Program-made: the position numbers and the translations under genes
In this document: positions 23,670-36,089 of the stretch, piece by piece
Layout: each line of letters begins with the position of its first letter
Numbering within the stretch: position 1 is the first letter of the stretch
Assembly (NCBI GenBank): GCA_032717465.1
Contig: CM064697.1
Span: 515,001 to 579,000, forward strand
From: Coenobita brevimanus
Lineage: Eukaryota; Arthropoda; Malacostraca; Decapoda; Coenobitidae
Reading direction: 5' to 3'
Length of the DNA: 64,000 nucleotides
Notes under the pieces: generated by a model
What the model was told of the DNA's origin: nothing
Database searches by the model: none
The model's input: only the letters and a program-made list of their open reading frames with translations

Positions 23670-25247
23670 CTTAACCACTCCCAAGATTAATGGTGGTGTC
23701 AGGCAGTATCATAAAAACAAATTTATTAAGATTTTTTCACTTCCTGCAAGGGTTTCTTAACTGGCATTTTGTGAGGCCTCTCGAGTGGGCGGAAAGTGAC
23801 AACCCGGAAAGCCACAAAATAAAACTTTTCTCCTTTGCCCACCCAAGCCAGGAAATTCCCTCAACTGCATAATGTTTTCTCTTATGACTGAAGTTGGGGA
23901 AGGATTTGGCCAACTTTAATGAACCTACAAAACAAACAGCTCTTACAAGAGTCCAAAATAAACGCCTCAAATCGGCGTTCATAGTAAGTCCCAAATGAGC
24001 AACGAAAGTAAATGTCAGCCTTGTTTATTTTCATGCCTCGACTCTCCCTGTGCACGCTATCACTCGCCCCCCGGCCTCCTCAGTGCACGAGAACGCTGCT
24101 GTTGTGCGTGGAAAGGTCAGAATGTTGTGATATATACGACCGCACGACGCTAAATGTGCACAGAAATCGTTAAAATGTCGCTCCTCCGGTGTTCTTCATG
24201 GCGGGCGGTGACGCAAGCTATGACGTCAGCAATACCGATCCAGTTGCCAGCTGCCGCCACTGAAAACTTCAACTCTCTCCCGCGTTTAACTTTCCCGGAG
24301 GAATATTTGCTTCTTAATTACCCGACAAACTTTATAATTCACGCTTTTTAAATACCCGGGAGTCGGTAATTAATCCACACTCGGGAGGAAATGGTAATAA
24401 GTTTAAAAGAGGGAATGGTGAGAGAGGGGAATTTACTCGTCATATTTGGCAAAGGAATGGCGGGATGCGTGATGATAATTCTTCATATTATCCCTCCCCT
24501 GTGCTTTCCCTTGGCTGACATATTATGGTAGGATATTTTTAAACTCTTCTTTTGTCTTAGGGTTGATGGTTGAGGGAGGTCGGGAGTGACTAACAGTATC
24601 GAAGACATTGTGTGTGTGTGTGTGTGTGTGTGTTTCATTCTTGATGTGGTATGTGCGTGCGTTGTGCGCGTCGTGCAGTGTGTGGGTGCAGCGGCATTTT
24701 GACGGGGGTGGGGGTGGATAGTGGGGGAGGGGGAAGCAGTTCTACTAATTTGGACGAGTCGGGAATTTTGACTATATGCAAATCAGGAATTTTTTTTATT
24801 TCAATCGACAATATTAATTCCGGCCTGATTGTTTCCTTGTTGATATTACACGACTCAGGAATGTTGTCTTTTATCAGCAATATAAATTCCTATCTTGCAC
24901 TCCGTGGGTTCGATTTGGCTTCAAGCGCCATTGTTGTGGATAGCGACATATTGATGATACTTAAGGCTGTATTCATAGGTGATACTGAATGCTTCTTTGC
25001 ACTTCTTCCTTAGTGACTTATTTTGCATGTTACATCAAAATAGTTTCTTGCATATTAATATCGTTTTAGTATCGAAATAATTTGCATCAGTATCATTCAT
25101 GCTGATGGGTAACAAGCAAGATAAATCGCCAAAGGAGAGGTGTTACGGAACTACCAACGTCCTTGTTGCCTTGCCTGGTAAAGCCTTCCCAGATTCACCC
25201 AACGGTATAAATCGTAGGACTTCCCCTGTTTTGCCATATCAATACGT

Positions 25248-25250
<3 letters not shown>
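23668..25250. other. Unassigned sequence
   Basis: Contains TG 24610-24632 and a degenerate stretch (24740-24900) in which GGAATTTTGAC, TCAGGAATT, TCAGGAATG and AATATTAATTCC recur. A 120-codon open frame at 24651-25013 covers that stretch. It has no splice support and looks non-coding. Confidence 0.4.

Positions 25251-25279
<29 letters not shown>
25251..25279. repeat. (TG)14 microsatellite
   Basis: Perfect TG tract. Confidence 0.97.
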
Positions 25280-25280
<1 letters not shown>

Positions 25281-25334
25281 CAGTTCGATGCGTCGTTAAT
25301 ACATGTTTTTCGGGTCCTATTGTCCCCTGGCCGG

Positions 25335-25899
25335 CTGCATGGCGGGGGGGAGGGGGCTTGTGCTGGGGGGGCGGTCGTGATTCAGGTGAAGGGGAGGTGG
25401 GGGGAAGAGGAGAGTAAAGCCATTGTCCATGTGGAGGGAGAGGGTGGAGGGGAGAGGAAGGGAGAGGGTGGAGGGGAGAGGAAGGGAGAGGGTGGAGAGG
25501 AGAGGAAGGGAGATTGTGGAAGGGAGGGGAAGGGGGAGGGTGGAGGAGGATTTGGGGGAGGGTGGAGGGGGATTTGGGGGAGGGGAAGGGTGGACGAGGG
25601 TTGTAGGAGTAGAGGAAGGAGGGAGGGAGTCTAGGAGTGGTGCGGTAAGGGGGAAATGGGATGGTCATGATTCTGACGAAAAGGAGGGAAGGGTAGGGGA
25701 AGGGGAGAGAAGGGTAGGGGAAGGGGGTGGGAGAAGGGTAGGGGAAGGGGGTGGGAGAAGGGTAGGGGAAGGGGGTGGGAGAAGGGGAGGGAGTAGCCAT
25801 TGTTCAGGGGTAAAGAAAGAGGGAGAGTTACCGGAGGGGGGATGGGGGAGGAGGAGGTAACCATGAGTCAGGTTAAGGAAGGAGGTAGTGGAGGTATTG

Positions 25900-25940
<41 letters not shown>

Positions 25941-27610
25941 GTAACGGGGGGTATTTGGAGGTGGGGGAGGGGGGCAGTCGTAAATCAGGGATAGGAAAGG
26001 GGGGATTTGCGCCAGTCCAACAGGAGGGGGAGGGGGAGCTGCCAGAGGGGTGTGTGGAGGAGAAGGCTCATGAATTAGAGCATGGGGAGATGGGGGGAAG
26101 GGAGGAGTAAAGGGGAAAGGGAGAGGAGGGGACGTGATTTAGGGTAAGGGGAGATGGGGAAGGGGGTGGTGAAGAAGGAGGGGAGGGGGGACTCTTGAAT
26201 TAGGGGAAGGAGTGGGAGTCTCATGCCAAATGGATGAGGGGAGGGATCGGAGGGACAGTGATAAAGGGAGGGAGGAGGAGAGAAGGGTCAGTATAAAGGG
26301 AAAGAGGGAAGTGAGTAATAACGAGATGGAAGAGAGGAGGGGTAGTGATGAAGGTAGAGAGGGGAGAGGGGTGGGGTAGTGAAAAAGGGATGGAGGATGT
26401 GGAGAAAAGTGAATGATAAAGGGAGGGAGGGAAATCAGTAGTAAAGGGAGTGAGGGGCAGGGAAGGGTCATGATAAAAGGGAGGGTGTGGAAAGGGAAGG
26501 ATCAGTACTAATGGGAGGAAAAGAGAGACGGGGAAGGGTCAGTGATAAAGGGAGGGAAGTGGAGGGGAGGTCAGTTTTAAAGGGATGGATGGAAGAGGAG
26601 TGGCGGATCGTTGATAAAAGGGAAGAAGAGGAAAGGAGTGTTAGCTGTAAAGGGAGTGAAAGGTAAGAGTAGGAAAGGCCGGTGATAAAGGGAGGGAAGG
26701 GGAAATTGGGTAAGTCATAAAGGAAGGGAGAGGTAGGGAAGGGAAAGGCCAATGGTAAAGGGAGGGAGGTGGAAGGCGTGGGTAGGTGATGAAGGGAGGG
26801 GGATGCAGGGTAGGGAAGGACCAGTGCTAAAGGAAAGGAGAGGAAAAGATTACTCCTAAAGGGAGAAGAAGTGGAAAGGGAGGATAAGTTATGAGGGTCA
26901 GTGGTAAAGGGAGGGAGGGAAGAAAGGGGTGGGTAAGTTATAAAGGTAAGGAGGGAGGAGGTGGCCATCAGTGGTGAAGGGAGGGAGTGGGAGAGTGCAG
27001 AAAGGTTTAATACAAGGGGAGAGAGGGTGAGAGCCATTGTGCAAGATGTGGGGGTGAGGGAGGGGAAGGTATCATGTTTCAGGCAGCTGTGGGGAGGGGA
27101 GGGGGGAGTCAGTGTCCAATGTGACGTGGAAGGGAGGGAGGGGGAAGAGGGGAGTCTGTTTCTCATGGACGGTGGGGGGATGGGGGAGTTTGCGGCAGTG
27201 GATGGGGAAGGGGGAGAGAGGAATGAGTTTCTTGTCGGGAATGAGGGTTGGGGGAGTTTCCAAAAGGGAGTTGTGGGGAAGGGAGAAAGGGAGAAGAGGT
27301 GGGAGTCAACGTTCAGGAGGGGAAGGGGGAATAAAGGGAGGGGAGTAAAGGGGGCAGCTTCCATAGGAGGTAAAGGGAGGGGAGGGCAGAGTCATTGTCG
27401 AGAAGGGGGGAGGTAGGGGGAAATTCCAGAAGGAGGGATGAGGTAGGGAGAATTAGTTTCCAGCAGTGAGGGGGGGAGGAATGAGAGTCAGTGTCCAGGA
27501 GGGAAAGGGGGAGGGGAGTTTCCAGGAGGGATGAAGGAGGGCTATACAGTTTCCAGAAGAGGGAAATGAGGGAAGCGGGCTGTTTCCAGAAGGGGGTCAG
27601 TTCTCCCTGG
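25335..27610. repeat. 2.3-kb purine block with several minisatellite registers
   Basis: Almost pure A/G on the plus strand. Visible sub-arrays: about 24-bp units GTGGAGGGGAGAGGAAGGGA (25435-25500), 24-bp units GGGTAGGGGAAGGGGGTGGG (25685-25795), (GA)17 at 25903-25937, GTAAAGGGAGGG with GGTCAGTG about every 45-60 bp (26250-26980), and AGTTTCCAGRAGGG (27400-27600). Long frames on both strands are compositional. Confidence 0.85.
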
Positions 27611-27664
27611 AACCACCGGAGCCCTTGATACTAATTGCGTAGTTTAGGTGGTTGTTACGATGTG

Positions 27665-27665
<1 letters not shown>

Positions 27666-27743
<78 letters not shown>

Positions 27744-28080
27744 GCTGGGTCCTGTGTTGCGTGATGCTGTCGTGTGCTGTGTTGTGGCGTGTTTCTTGAG
27801 TTGTGGTGTATGTTTTTGTGAGATCCTGTGTGGTTTAAATTTATGTTTATGGGTTAATGTATCTCTGACTTATGGTGGATTCTGTGTGTTGTATAATTCC
27901 GTGCGGCTCAGTGCGATGATGTGTATTGTGGTGTGATTGTGTTGTTTTGGGATTGTGTGGTGTGATTGTATTGTGGTGTGGTTGTGTGTGTTGTGATGTG
28001 GTTGTGTGTGTTGTGATTGTGTGTGTTGTGATGTGATTGTGTGTATTGTGCCTTGTTGTTTGTTACATCCTTCTGTACTA
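27666..28080. repeat. (TG)38 followed by GT-rich pentamer-like array
   Basis: TG 27666-27742. Then degenerate TGTGGTGTGATTGTG and GTGTGTTGTGATGTG words. The plus strand is almost adenine- and cytosine-poor. Confidence 0.85.
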
Positions 28081-28206
28081 TGCTACCGTAAGTATCTTGT
28101 GTATTGCACTGTGTTTTATTGACGTAATGCAGTATGCTGCATTGTGTGTTTCAGTGTGTTCGTTAGTGTTACAGTGTGCTCTGTTGTGTGTTGAGTGTGC
28201 TCTTGT

Positions 28207-28570
28207 GTTTAAGCCAGCAGTTCTTAACCTTTTCCGACCTAACACCCCCTTTAGTAAGTTCTCACAGTCCAGCACCCACTTACATCTGGTTACTGGGACT
28301 ACAGTTGCTATGATACAACAGTTGCTACACTACTACGATTGCCACACTACTACAGTTGTTAAAATACTACCGTACAAGGACAAAGTAAGGTGAAGCATTC
28401 CTCGAGAGTTTATTTCATACATTCTCCTAAAACAAAACATCAGTGATGCCATTACTAAGCAATACCAATAAGGAAATAAAAATGATGCAGCATTTTCCAG
28501 AATCCCCTAAAACTGATTTCAGCACCCCCTGGCGTGCTAGCACCCCAGGTTACGAAACGCTGGTTTATGC
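28207..28570. mobile_element. hAT-type MITE with 8-bp target duplications
   Basis: The element at 28215-28562 (348 bp) starts CAGCAGTTCTTAACCTTTTC and ends AGGTTACGAAACGCTG. The ends are inverted imperfect repeats of the form CAGNNNTTCKTAACCT, as in many hAT elements. It is flanked by GTTTAAGC (28207-28214) and GTTTATGC (28563-28570), an 8-bp duplication with one mismatch. Internally, CAGTTGCTACACTACTACGA-like words form a small tandem. There is no transposase, so it would depend on an enzyme supplied in trans. Confidence 0.85.
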
Positions 28571-28851
28571 AGTTCTGTTTTATTGCCGTGGTGTGAGTTG
28601 CAGGTGTGTGGGGCAGGGAGGTATTGCGTTGGTGATGTGATGAGGTTGTGTTGGTGGTGTGTGGGGGCAGGAGGGTGTTGTGTTGGTGGTGTGGTGATGT
28701 GATTAGATTATATCAGTGGCGCGTGGGGGCTGGTGTGTTGACCCAGTGATGTAACCATGTGGGACTCATTTACTGTTGTCATATTACCTCTTATTCCCGC
28801 CGGGTTGTGTCCCTCATTTCCCTTGCTGCTGCCCGCTTTGTTATTGTTGTG

Positions 28852-28852
<1 letters not shown>

Positions 28853-28921
<69 letters not shown>
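28853..28921. repeat. (TG)34 microsatellite
   Basis: Perfect TG tract. Confidence 0.98.
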
Positions 28922-28924
<3 letters not shown>

Positions 28925-29034
28925 ATTCTGAACACACGCTACAATGCCCTTTCACGAGGTCAAATAATCCACGTGCCACATACCAAGAGAGAGAAGAGGT
29001 CGCCAACATCTCTCTCACGCAACCATGGGGACCC

Positions 29035-29510
29035 CGCGCAACACAGTAGCACACAGCACATCACACCACACCGCACCACATATCGTTGTATCACACCACA
29101 CTACGCCACACTACACCCCACCTTACCCTCACACAGCATAAAGTAGGCTACGACACCATACCACACCACACCACATCAGACTACATTACATCACACCAAA
29201 TCAGATTATATCACACCACACCGCATCACACCACGAAGCACCACACCACGCTACACCATGCAGCAGCACACCATGCAACACCACACCACAGCATACGACA
29301 AGTCACATCACACCTCATCGCACCCCACCACACTGCACCATGGAACTGAACTCAGCGCTACACGAAAACAACACCACACCACCACACAGCAAAGCACAAC
29401 GCCACAACACTGTACAACATAACACAATACCACACTACACACCGCAACACCACACAGCACCACACAACACCATATACCTCGACACAACACAGCGCAGCAC
29501 AGAACAGCCT
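29035..29510. repeat. CA-rich degenerate array of ACCAC/ACACC pentamers
   Basis: CACACCACAC, CACCACATCA and similar 5-10 bp words fill about 475 bp. It is strand-opposite in composition to the GT-rich arrays at 27.7-28.1 and 30.1-30.5 kb. Confidence 0.8.
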
Positions 29511-29623
29511 CTATTGTGATGCGGGTGTTAAAAATATCACATACAGGAATGATGCCGTGGTATTAGCCAGGATATTTATATAATGTGGTGGTGTGGCCTG
29601 GGGCAAGATCAATGAAAACGTTG

Positions 29624-29657
<34 letters not shown>

Positions 29658-29799
29658 ATCATCGTCATCGTCATCATCAGTCATCATCATCATCATCAAC
29701 GCCGTATTCACATCCTTCTCCTCCCCCTCCTCCTCCTCCTCCTTATCATCATCATCATCATCATCTTTGTCTTCCTCCTCCTCCTCCTCCTCCTCCTCC

Positions 29800-29850
<51 letters not shown>

Positions 29851-29891
29851 CCATCATCATCATCATTATCTTAACCCCATCATCATCACCG

Positions 29892-29935
<44 letters not shown>

Positions 29936-29995
29936 TTAACCCCATCATCATCATCGTCTTTGTCCTCCTCCTCCTCCTTTTCCTCAGCATCACCA
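29624..29995. repeat. (CAT)n/(CTC)n trinucleotide block
   Basis: Alternating runs of CAT (TCA) and CTC over 370 bp, with the phrase CTTAACCCCATCATCATC duplicated near 29870 and 29935. Confidence 0.95.
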
Positions 29996-30059
29996 TAAGC
30001 GCACTAACCCCGCTGACCTCACATCCAGCTGTCCACTGATTTACCACTCGACCACCGCC

Positions 30060-30490
30060 TGTGTTGTTGGCGCTATGGCATTTATTTAAATCTTGTGCAC
30101 CTGCCTTGCTCGTTAGTATTCTCATAGTGCTTTGCTGGGATTTGGGGTTTTGTTCTGGTGCTGCTGCGTTGTGTTGCTGTTTTGTGTCATGGTGTGTTTT
30201 TGTTGAGGTGTGCTGTGTTGTGATGTGCTTGATGTGGCTTGGTGTGATGTGACGTGATGTGGTGAGTTTTGATGTGTCGTTGTGTTGTGATGTGAAATGG
30301 TGTGTTAAGTTGTGATCTGTTATGTTGTGATGTGATGTGATGTAATGTTTTGATGTGTTGAAGTGTTTGTTGTACAGTGACTCTATGGTGTGATGTATGT
30401 TGTTTGTGTGTTGTGTTGCTGCCGTGTGCTTATGCATTGGTGTAATGTTTTTCGACTGTGTGTGTTGTGTGTGTTGTGTTGTATTACTGT
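30060..30490. repeat. GT-rich degenerate array (TGTGATGTGA-like)
   Basis: TGTGATGTGATG, GTGTTGTG and GATGTG words over 430 bp, cytosine-poor on the plus strand. Confidence 0.8.
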
Positions 30491-30509
30491 CGTGCTAGGT
30501 TTGCAGTGT

Positions 30510-30860
30510 ATTAAAATGGATGAAATGAATGATGTATGTGATGGGTGAGAGAAAATGCAATAATATATGATGTGGATGAGGGAGCGAGAAGTGGATGAAA
30601 GATGTGGAAGGAAAAAATATGGTGTGGATGAAAGAACTAGGAGTGGATGATAAACGTATAAAAACTGATATATGGTGTGGATGAGAGAGGAATGGGTGGA
30701 TGATGGAAGTGGAAGAATAATATAGCAGTGGATGGGAAACGGAAGTGGATGATAAACGTATAACGAATGATGTATGGTGTGGATGAGAGAGGGAGAAGTG
30801 GATGGGTGGATGAGAGACGTAGGGGGTGGATGATAGATGTGGATGAAGTGGAGTATATAT
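30510..30860. repeat. 53-bp minisatellite, about 6 copies
   Basis: Units start GTGTGGATGAGAGAGG, continue GTGGATGATAAACGTATAA and end GATATATG. Successive starts are about 51-53 bp apart (near 30569, 30621, 30674, 30727, 30778). Confidence 0.7.
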
Positions 30861-30922
30861 GAGCCAAGGTTGCTGGCACCTCAACCTCCCTCTGCCAGTC
30901 ATCACACACCCCATATATACAG

Positions 30923-30923
<1 letters not shown>

Positions 30924-30961
<38 letters not shown>

Positions 30962-30981
30962 ATAACAATTCAATAATACTA

Positions 30982-31070
<89 letters not shown>
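30924..31070. repeat. (GA)18 ... (TG)21(AG)21
   Basis: GA 30924-30959, unique 27 bp, TG 30987-31028, AG 31029-31070. Confidence 0.97.
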
Positions 31071-31074
<4 letters not shown>

Positions 31075-31151
31075 ATCATAACAAACACACCTGGTGACTC
31101 TATAACCCACAGCTAGCAACACACCTGTAATCAACACCTGTACCTTCAACT

Positions 31152-31450
<299 letters not shown>

Positions 31451-31529
31451 TTAACACCTGTTTTTTTCTCTATATTTAGCACTGATCGATATCGTGCCTA
31501 AATGACTGTGGCAAGGAGGCCGCGATCGA

Positions 31530-31708
31530 TTGTGGTGATTGTGGCGGGGGCGGTGGTGGTGACTGTGGTGGGAGGTGGTGGTGATTGTGGTAATCGAATG
31601 ATGATGACTGTGCGAAGGAATGGTGATGATTGTGGGAGGGAATGGTGATGATATGGTTGGTGGTGGTGATCGTGGTAGGGAATAATTGCGATTGTGTGAT
31701 GTTGGGGG

Positions 31709-31779
<71 letters not shown>

Positions 31780-31780
31780 T
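31530..31780. repeat. Degenerate GATTGTGGTGG array and (TG)34
   Basis: GTGGTGATTGTGG-like words at 31530-31680, then TG 31710-31778. Confidence 0.8.
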
Positions 31781-31994
31781 GTTTATATTGGTTGCAAGTT
31801 ACGTATGTAGTGATGAAGTGATGGTGAGGAGTGTTGATGAATGTGGAGATGTGTGTGGCTGTTTTCGATGTGTTGCTGTCAGTCATACACGTGTAATATA
31901 CAGCTGTGTGCAAACAACAAAAGCAAACACACATACACAAGCAGCCATACTCGTAATTATAAACTGCCACATACAGATGCACATTAAAAACACC

Positions 31995-32107
<113 letters not shown>

Positions 32108-32169
32108 CCAACTGACTCCTCTATTAATTTATAACAGTGGACACGTGTGAAACAGTACAGCATGCCAGT

Positions 32170-33270
32170 GCTTTTCTCTCTCTCTCTCTCTCTCTCTCCC
32201 CTTGCCACTCTTTCCTTTTTCCCTCCCAGTCTCAGTCCTTCCCTTCGTCTCGCCCTTCTTCTCCCTTTTTGTTCTTTCTCTTCCCCCCCTCCCCTTTTGC
32301 TCCATTCTTCTTCCTTCTTTGCTCCTTCCTTCTTCCTTCCTTGCTCCTCCTTTCTCTCTGTCCCCTTCTGTCACTCTCCTTTTCTTCGTCTCTCTCTGCT
32401 CTTTCCTCCTTTCTTCCTCCTCTTCTTTCTCTCCTCCCTCTTTTCTCGTTCCTTTAGATATTTCTTCCCTTTCTTCCTCCTGTTTTCTTCTTCCCTCATG
32501 CTAATTTTCTCCATCTCCCTCCTTTTCCTCCTTCCCTCATTCCTCTTTCCTCCTTCCTTCATCCCTCTTTCCTCCTCCCCTTCCTCTCTTCCATCCTTCT
32601 CTCCTTTCGTTCCTCCTTCCTTCCCCCCTCCCTCATTCCTTCTTTTCTCCCCTTACCTTTTCCCTCCCACTTTTTCCATCGTCCTTTCCTCGATGTCATC
32701 ATTTCTTTATTAAATTCTTTCCTCCTCCTTCCTCTTTCTGCTTTCCTCTCTTTTTTTTTGTTTTTAAATTTTCTCCCTCCTTCCCTCTTCTTCCTCCATG
32801 TTTTCCTATATTTTTCCTCTTTTCCCTTCTGCCTTCCTCCTAATCACTTTCCTTCGTTCTTCCTCCTCCTTTCCTTCATCTCTTTTCTTTCCCATTCACT
32901 CTCACTCCACCGTAGTTTGTTTTTCCCCATCCTTATTCATTCCTCACTTTTCGCTCTCTTCCTCCCCAGCTTTCCTTTTTCCTCTCCTCTCCCTTTCTTC
33001 CTCCTCACCCTTTCTTCTGTCTCCCTCCCTTTTTCATTTCCACCCTCTTCAGTTTTCCTTCATCACCTCTTCCTCTCCCTCTCCCCTCATCTTTTCCCCC
33101 CTCCCTCTTCTCCTTCCTCCCGTCTCAGTTCCATGCAGCTTTCCCTCCTTCCTCAACCTCCTCCCATCCCATCTCTCTCTCCCGCCTCACCTTTTCCTCC
33201 CTCCTTCCCTCCTCACCTTTCCCTCTCTCCCTCTCTCCTCACCTTTCCCTCACCTCCCTCCAGCGCTGAG
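32170..33270. repeat. 1.1-kb pyrimidine block
   Basis: Starts with (TC)12. The rest is CTTCCTCC/TTTCC words. Many overlapping compositional frames. Confidence 0.8.
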
Positions 33271-33428
33271 TATAATGATCGGTATCAAGTGTTGTGTGTT
33301 TCCTTGACGCCAGCAGGAGGTACGGGGAAACACGCCCTTGGAGACGAAGGCGGTAAGGGCGAGAGTCCCATGCCGCCCTTACCGCTCCCTCATTAGCGGT
33401 GAAGGCAGGGGAAATGGAGGGAGGAATG

Positions 33429-33836
33429 AGAGAGAGAGAGAGAGGAGAGAGAGAGAAAGTTTGGCATTACCTGTATAACGTTATGTAATGTGGCTTGTAA
33501 TTTGTAGCATATGAACCCGTTACAGCTAAGGTTACAGCGTGTCAGATTTTCTCGTTTCCTACAAACTTTTCTTTTTTCACTTTCTTCCTTCACTCACTCA
33601 CTCTCAGCGCTCGCTCTTTTCGCTTACAGACACTCTTCATACACACACACTTTTCTCTCACTCACTCTCCCAATTCTCTCACTCTTTTTATCAATCACTC
33701 TCTGCTTACACATTCTCTTCACTCGAATCCTACTTACAGTCGCCCATTCTCGCCACACACGCACTTTACTCACACCTTCTCTCCACACTCACACACTCTC
33801 TCCACTCATGACACTCTCTCCACTGGCACACACACA
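33429..33836. repeat. (GA)n, then CACTC-rich degenerate array
   Basis: GA 33429-33458. From 33590, ACTCACTCTC, CACACTCTCTCC and related words repeat to 33836. Similar in style to the array at the window's right end. Confidence 0.65.
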
Positions 33837-33839
33837 CGC

Positions 33840-34117
33840 CCCTGTTGCGTCACGTTAAGCCAGCCGTAACAGAGTACCGTCTCCCGTGTGAAGCCTTACA
33901 GATACATTAGCGTCACACTGCGTATCATGTCAGGGCGTACCGTAGTGTAAGCCTTTCCTGTTACCTCACCAACTGCAGGACCTGGCTGGGATGAGTTCTG
34001 TTTTAACCCCCTCCCCTCTATGGTGTCGCTTCACTGATTTGTTTATGTTACTGCGAGAATATTTAACATTGTATTGAGGTTAGCAGTGATCTCCTGCTGG
34101 TGGGGTTAGGTTAGGTT
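33840..34117. other. Unassigned; patches of CGTNAC words
   Basis: GCGTCACGTTAAG, CGTAACAGAG, GCGTCACACTGCG and CGTACCGTAG recur to 33965. The rest is unremarkable. Confidence 0.4.
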
Positions 34118-34290
34118 TTCAATAAGCCTTTTCACTACGATGACTTCATAATTCGCTCTTGTTCGTACTGCTATGGCGTCTTTACATATCTATCTATCTA
34201 CTGTATCTATCTGATTGTCTGTCTGTCTGTCTATATTCAACCACCTTCCAGTTATGTTCACCTTAGAGGACATCACAGTGAATGGGTTAA
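34118..34290. mobile_element. Family A element interrupted by a tetranucleotide tract
   Basis: The left part, CCTTTTCACTACGATGACTT, runs to GCGTCTTTACAT. The right part, CCACCTTCCAGTTATGTTCA, ends CAGTGAATGGGTTAA. Between them lie ATCT and GTCT repeats (34184-34232). Confidence 0.55.
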
Positions 34291-34364
34291 TTTCTGGTTG
34301 GGTAATATAACACAATTAAGGATCAAAACAAACGTCTCTTTTAATGTACCGGGGATGGGCTGCG

Positions 34365-34620
34365 TCAGTTCTCCACGTCTACCCTTGCGTTACACTGCAG
34401 CGTCTCGTCACAAGCAGGCGTTTCACTGTGTTACGTCTTTGAATAGCGTAACAGGCAAAAAATATCCCAATGCCACCGTACATCGCAGCATCACGAAGCA
34501 CAGACGTTGCACTGTTCCGCCTGTTACACATCGTTACAGTTCTGGGTCACAGTTTGGCGTCAGTCGAAACGTAGCGCGTAACAGTTGTGCCTTGAGCCGT
34601 GCACCACTGTATTCCATAAC
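34365..34620. repeat. Degenerate GCGTTAC/CGTCAC array
   Basis: GCGTTACACTGCAGCGTC, TGTTACGTC, GCGTAACAG, TGTTACACATCGTTACAG and GCGTAACAG recur irregularly about every 10-20 bp. Confidence 0.5.
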
Positions 34621-34624
34621 CCAG

Positions 34625-34627
<3 letters not shown>

Positions 34628-34705
<78 letters not shown>

Positions 34706-34765
34706 CCGTCTGTGTTACTGTGTTGCTTTAACCTACCATCTCTGTTTGCCCTACATTGTTAGCAG

Positions 34766-34807
<42 letters not shown>
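34628..34807. repeat. (TG)37 and (TG)20
   Basis: TG 34628-34701 and 34768-34807, separated by 66 bp. Confidence 0.97.
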
Positions 34808-34811
<4 letters not shown>

Positions 34812-34939
34812 ATCATAAAGGATATTTATTATGCGTGTGCACATTCGTTGCTGTGTGGAAATGTCTGTTTGTAAATATATGTATGCTGTAATGTTTTTTG
34901 TTCCTTTCCGTTATATAACAGGTACCTACTACCTGATGC

Positions 34940-35055
34940 ATACATACATACATACATACATCTGTTTAGGTATCTATATCTACTGTATGTCAACATCAAT
35001 GGCTATATGTGTCTATCTATTTATCTATCTATTTACCTATATTTGTATCTCTTGA

Positions 35056-35141
<86 letters not shown>
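34940..35141. repeat. (ATAC)6, (TCTA) words and (TG)41
   Basis: ATAC 34940-34963, CTAT/TCTA words to 35040, TG 35059-35141. Confidence 0.95.
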
Positions 35142-35144
<3 letters not shown>

Positions 35145-35284
35145 CTCTGTATAAACGTCTGAGTGTAGATGGAAGTGGCATAGGGTATATATGTGAGTGT
35201 AGTGTAGTGTGCGCGCGTGTGTGTAATGTTATGGGGCTGGGCGAGGGGCGCTCAGGCATGAAAGACTAATTGGCAAACTACTGC

Positions 35285-35880
35285 TCTCGTATTACACTCA
35301 CCCTTACCCCCCTTACCTTCTCCCTTCTTTCCTCCTCCTCTCTCCCTCTCCCTTCCCTCTCATTCTCCCTTCCCTCTTATTCTAGCTTCTCATCGCACTG
35401 TCTCTTCTCCCTCACTCTCTCCTTTCTCCGTCACATTCTCCCTTCTCCCTCACTCTCTAATTCCTCCCCTCACTCTCCCTTCCATTTTCCTCTCTTTCGG
35501 TTTTTTCCTTACCCTCATACTGTCTCACCCTCATTTCCTTCACTCCCTTTCCTTTCTCTCTCACTCCCCCTTCCCTCCACTCACTCACTCTTTCTTTCAT
35601 CCTTCCCTCTCACACTCTTCCCTATTCTCCCATCTCTCTTACGGTCCCCCTCACTCTTCTTTCCCTCTCGTTTTCCCAGTCTTTTCCCTCACTTTCCATT
35701 CTCTTTCATTTCTTCGTCTCATTTTCCCTTCCGCCTATTTCATCCTTCTTTCTCGCTCTTCATCACATTCTCCCTTCCGCCTGTTTCTTTCTCACCCTTC
35801 CCTTCATTCTCCCTTCTCATTATTCACCTATCACTTCCTGTCCACTCTCACTCCTTCCTCCAGTCTCCCCCCCCCTCTCT
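35285..35880. repeat. Pyrimidine block (TCTCCCTTCC/CCCTCACTC words)
   Basis: Repeated phrases such as CATTCTCCCTTC over 600 bp. It opens a 516-codon compositional frame that ends at 36820. Confidence 0.8.
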
Positions 35881-35913
35881 CTCTCCAATATACAGTATAT
35901 ATATTCATATACC

Positions 35914-36018
<105 letters not shown>

Positions 36019-36089
36019 TTTACCCCTCACACTCCCCTCTCACAGTTTCCCTGATGTTCGCTCACACTTTTTTCTATGTTTACTCGAAC

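Noticed and set aside
24221..24228. CRE-like palindrome TGACGTCA (also at 20329-20336)
   Set aside because: An 8-bp word is expected about once per 65 kb by chance, and no promoter or first exon was found beside it.
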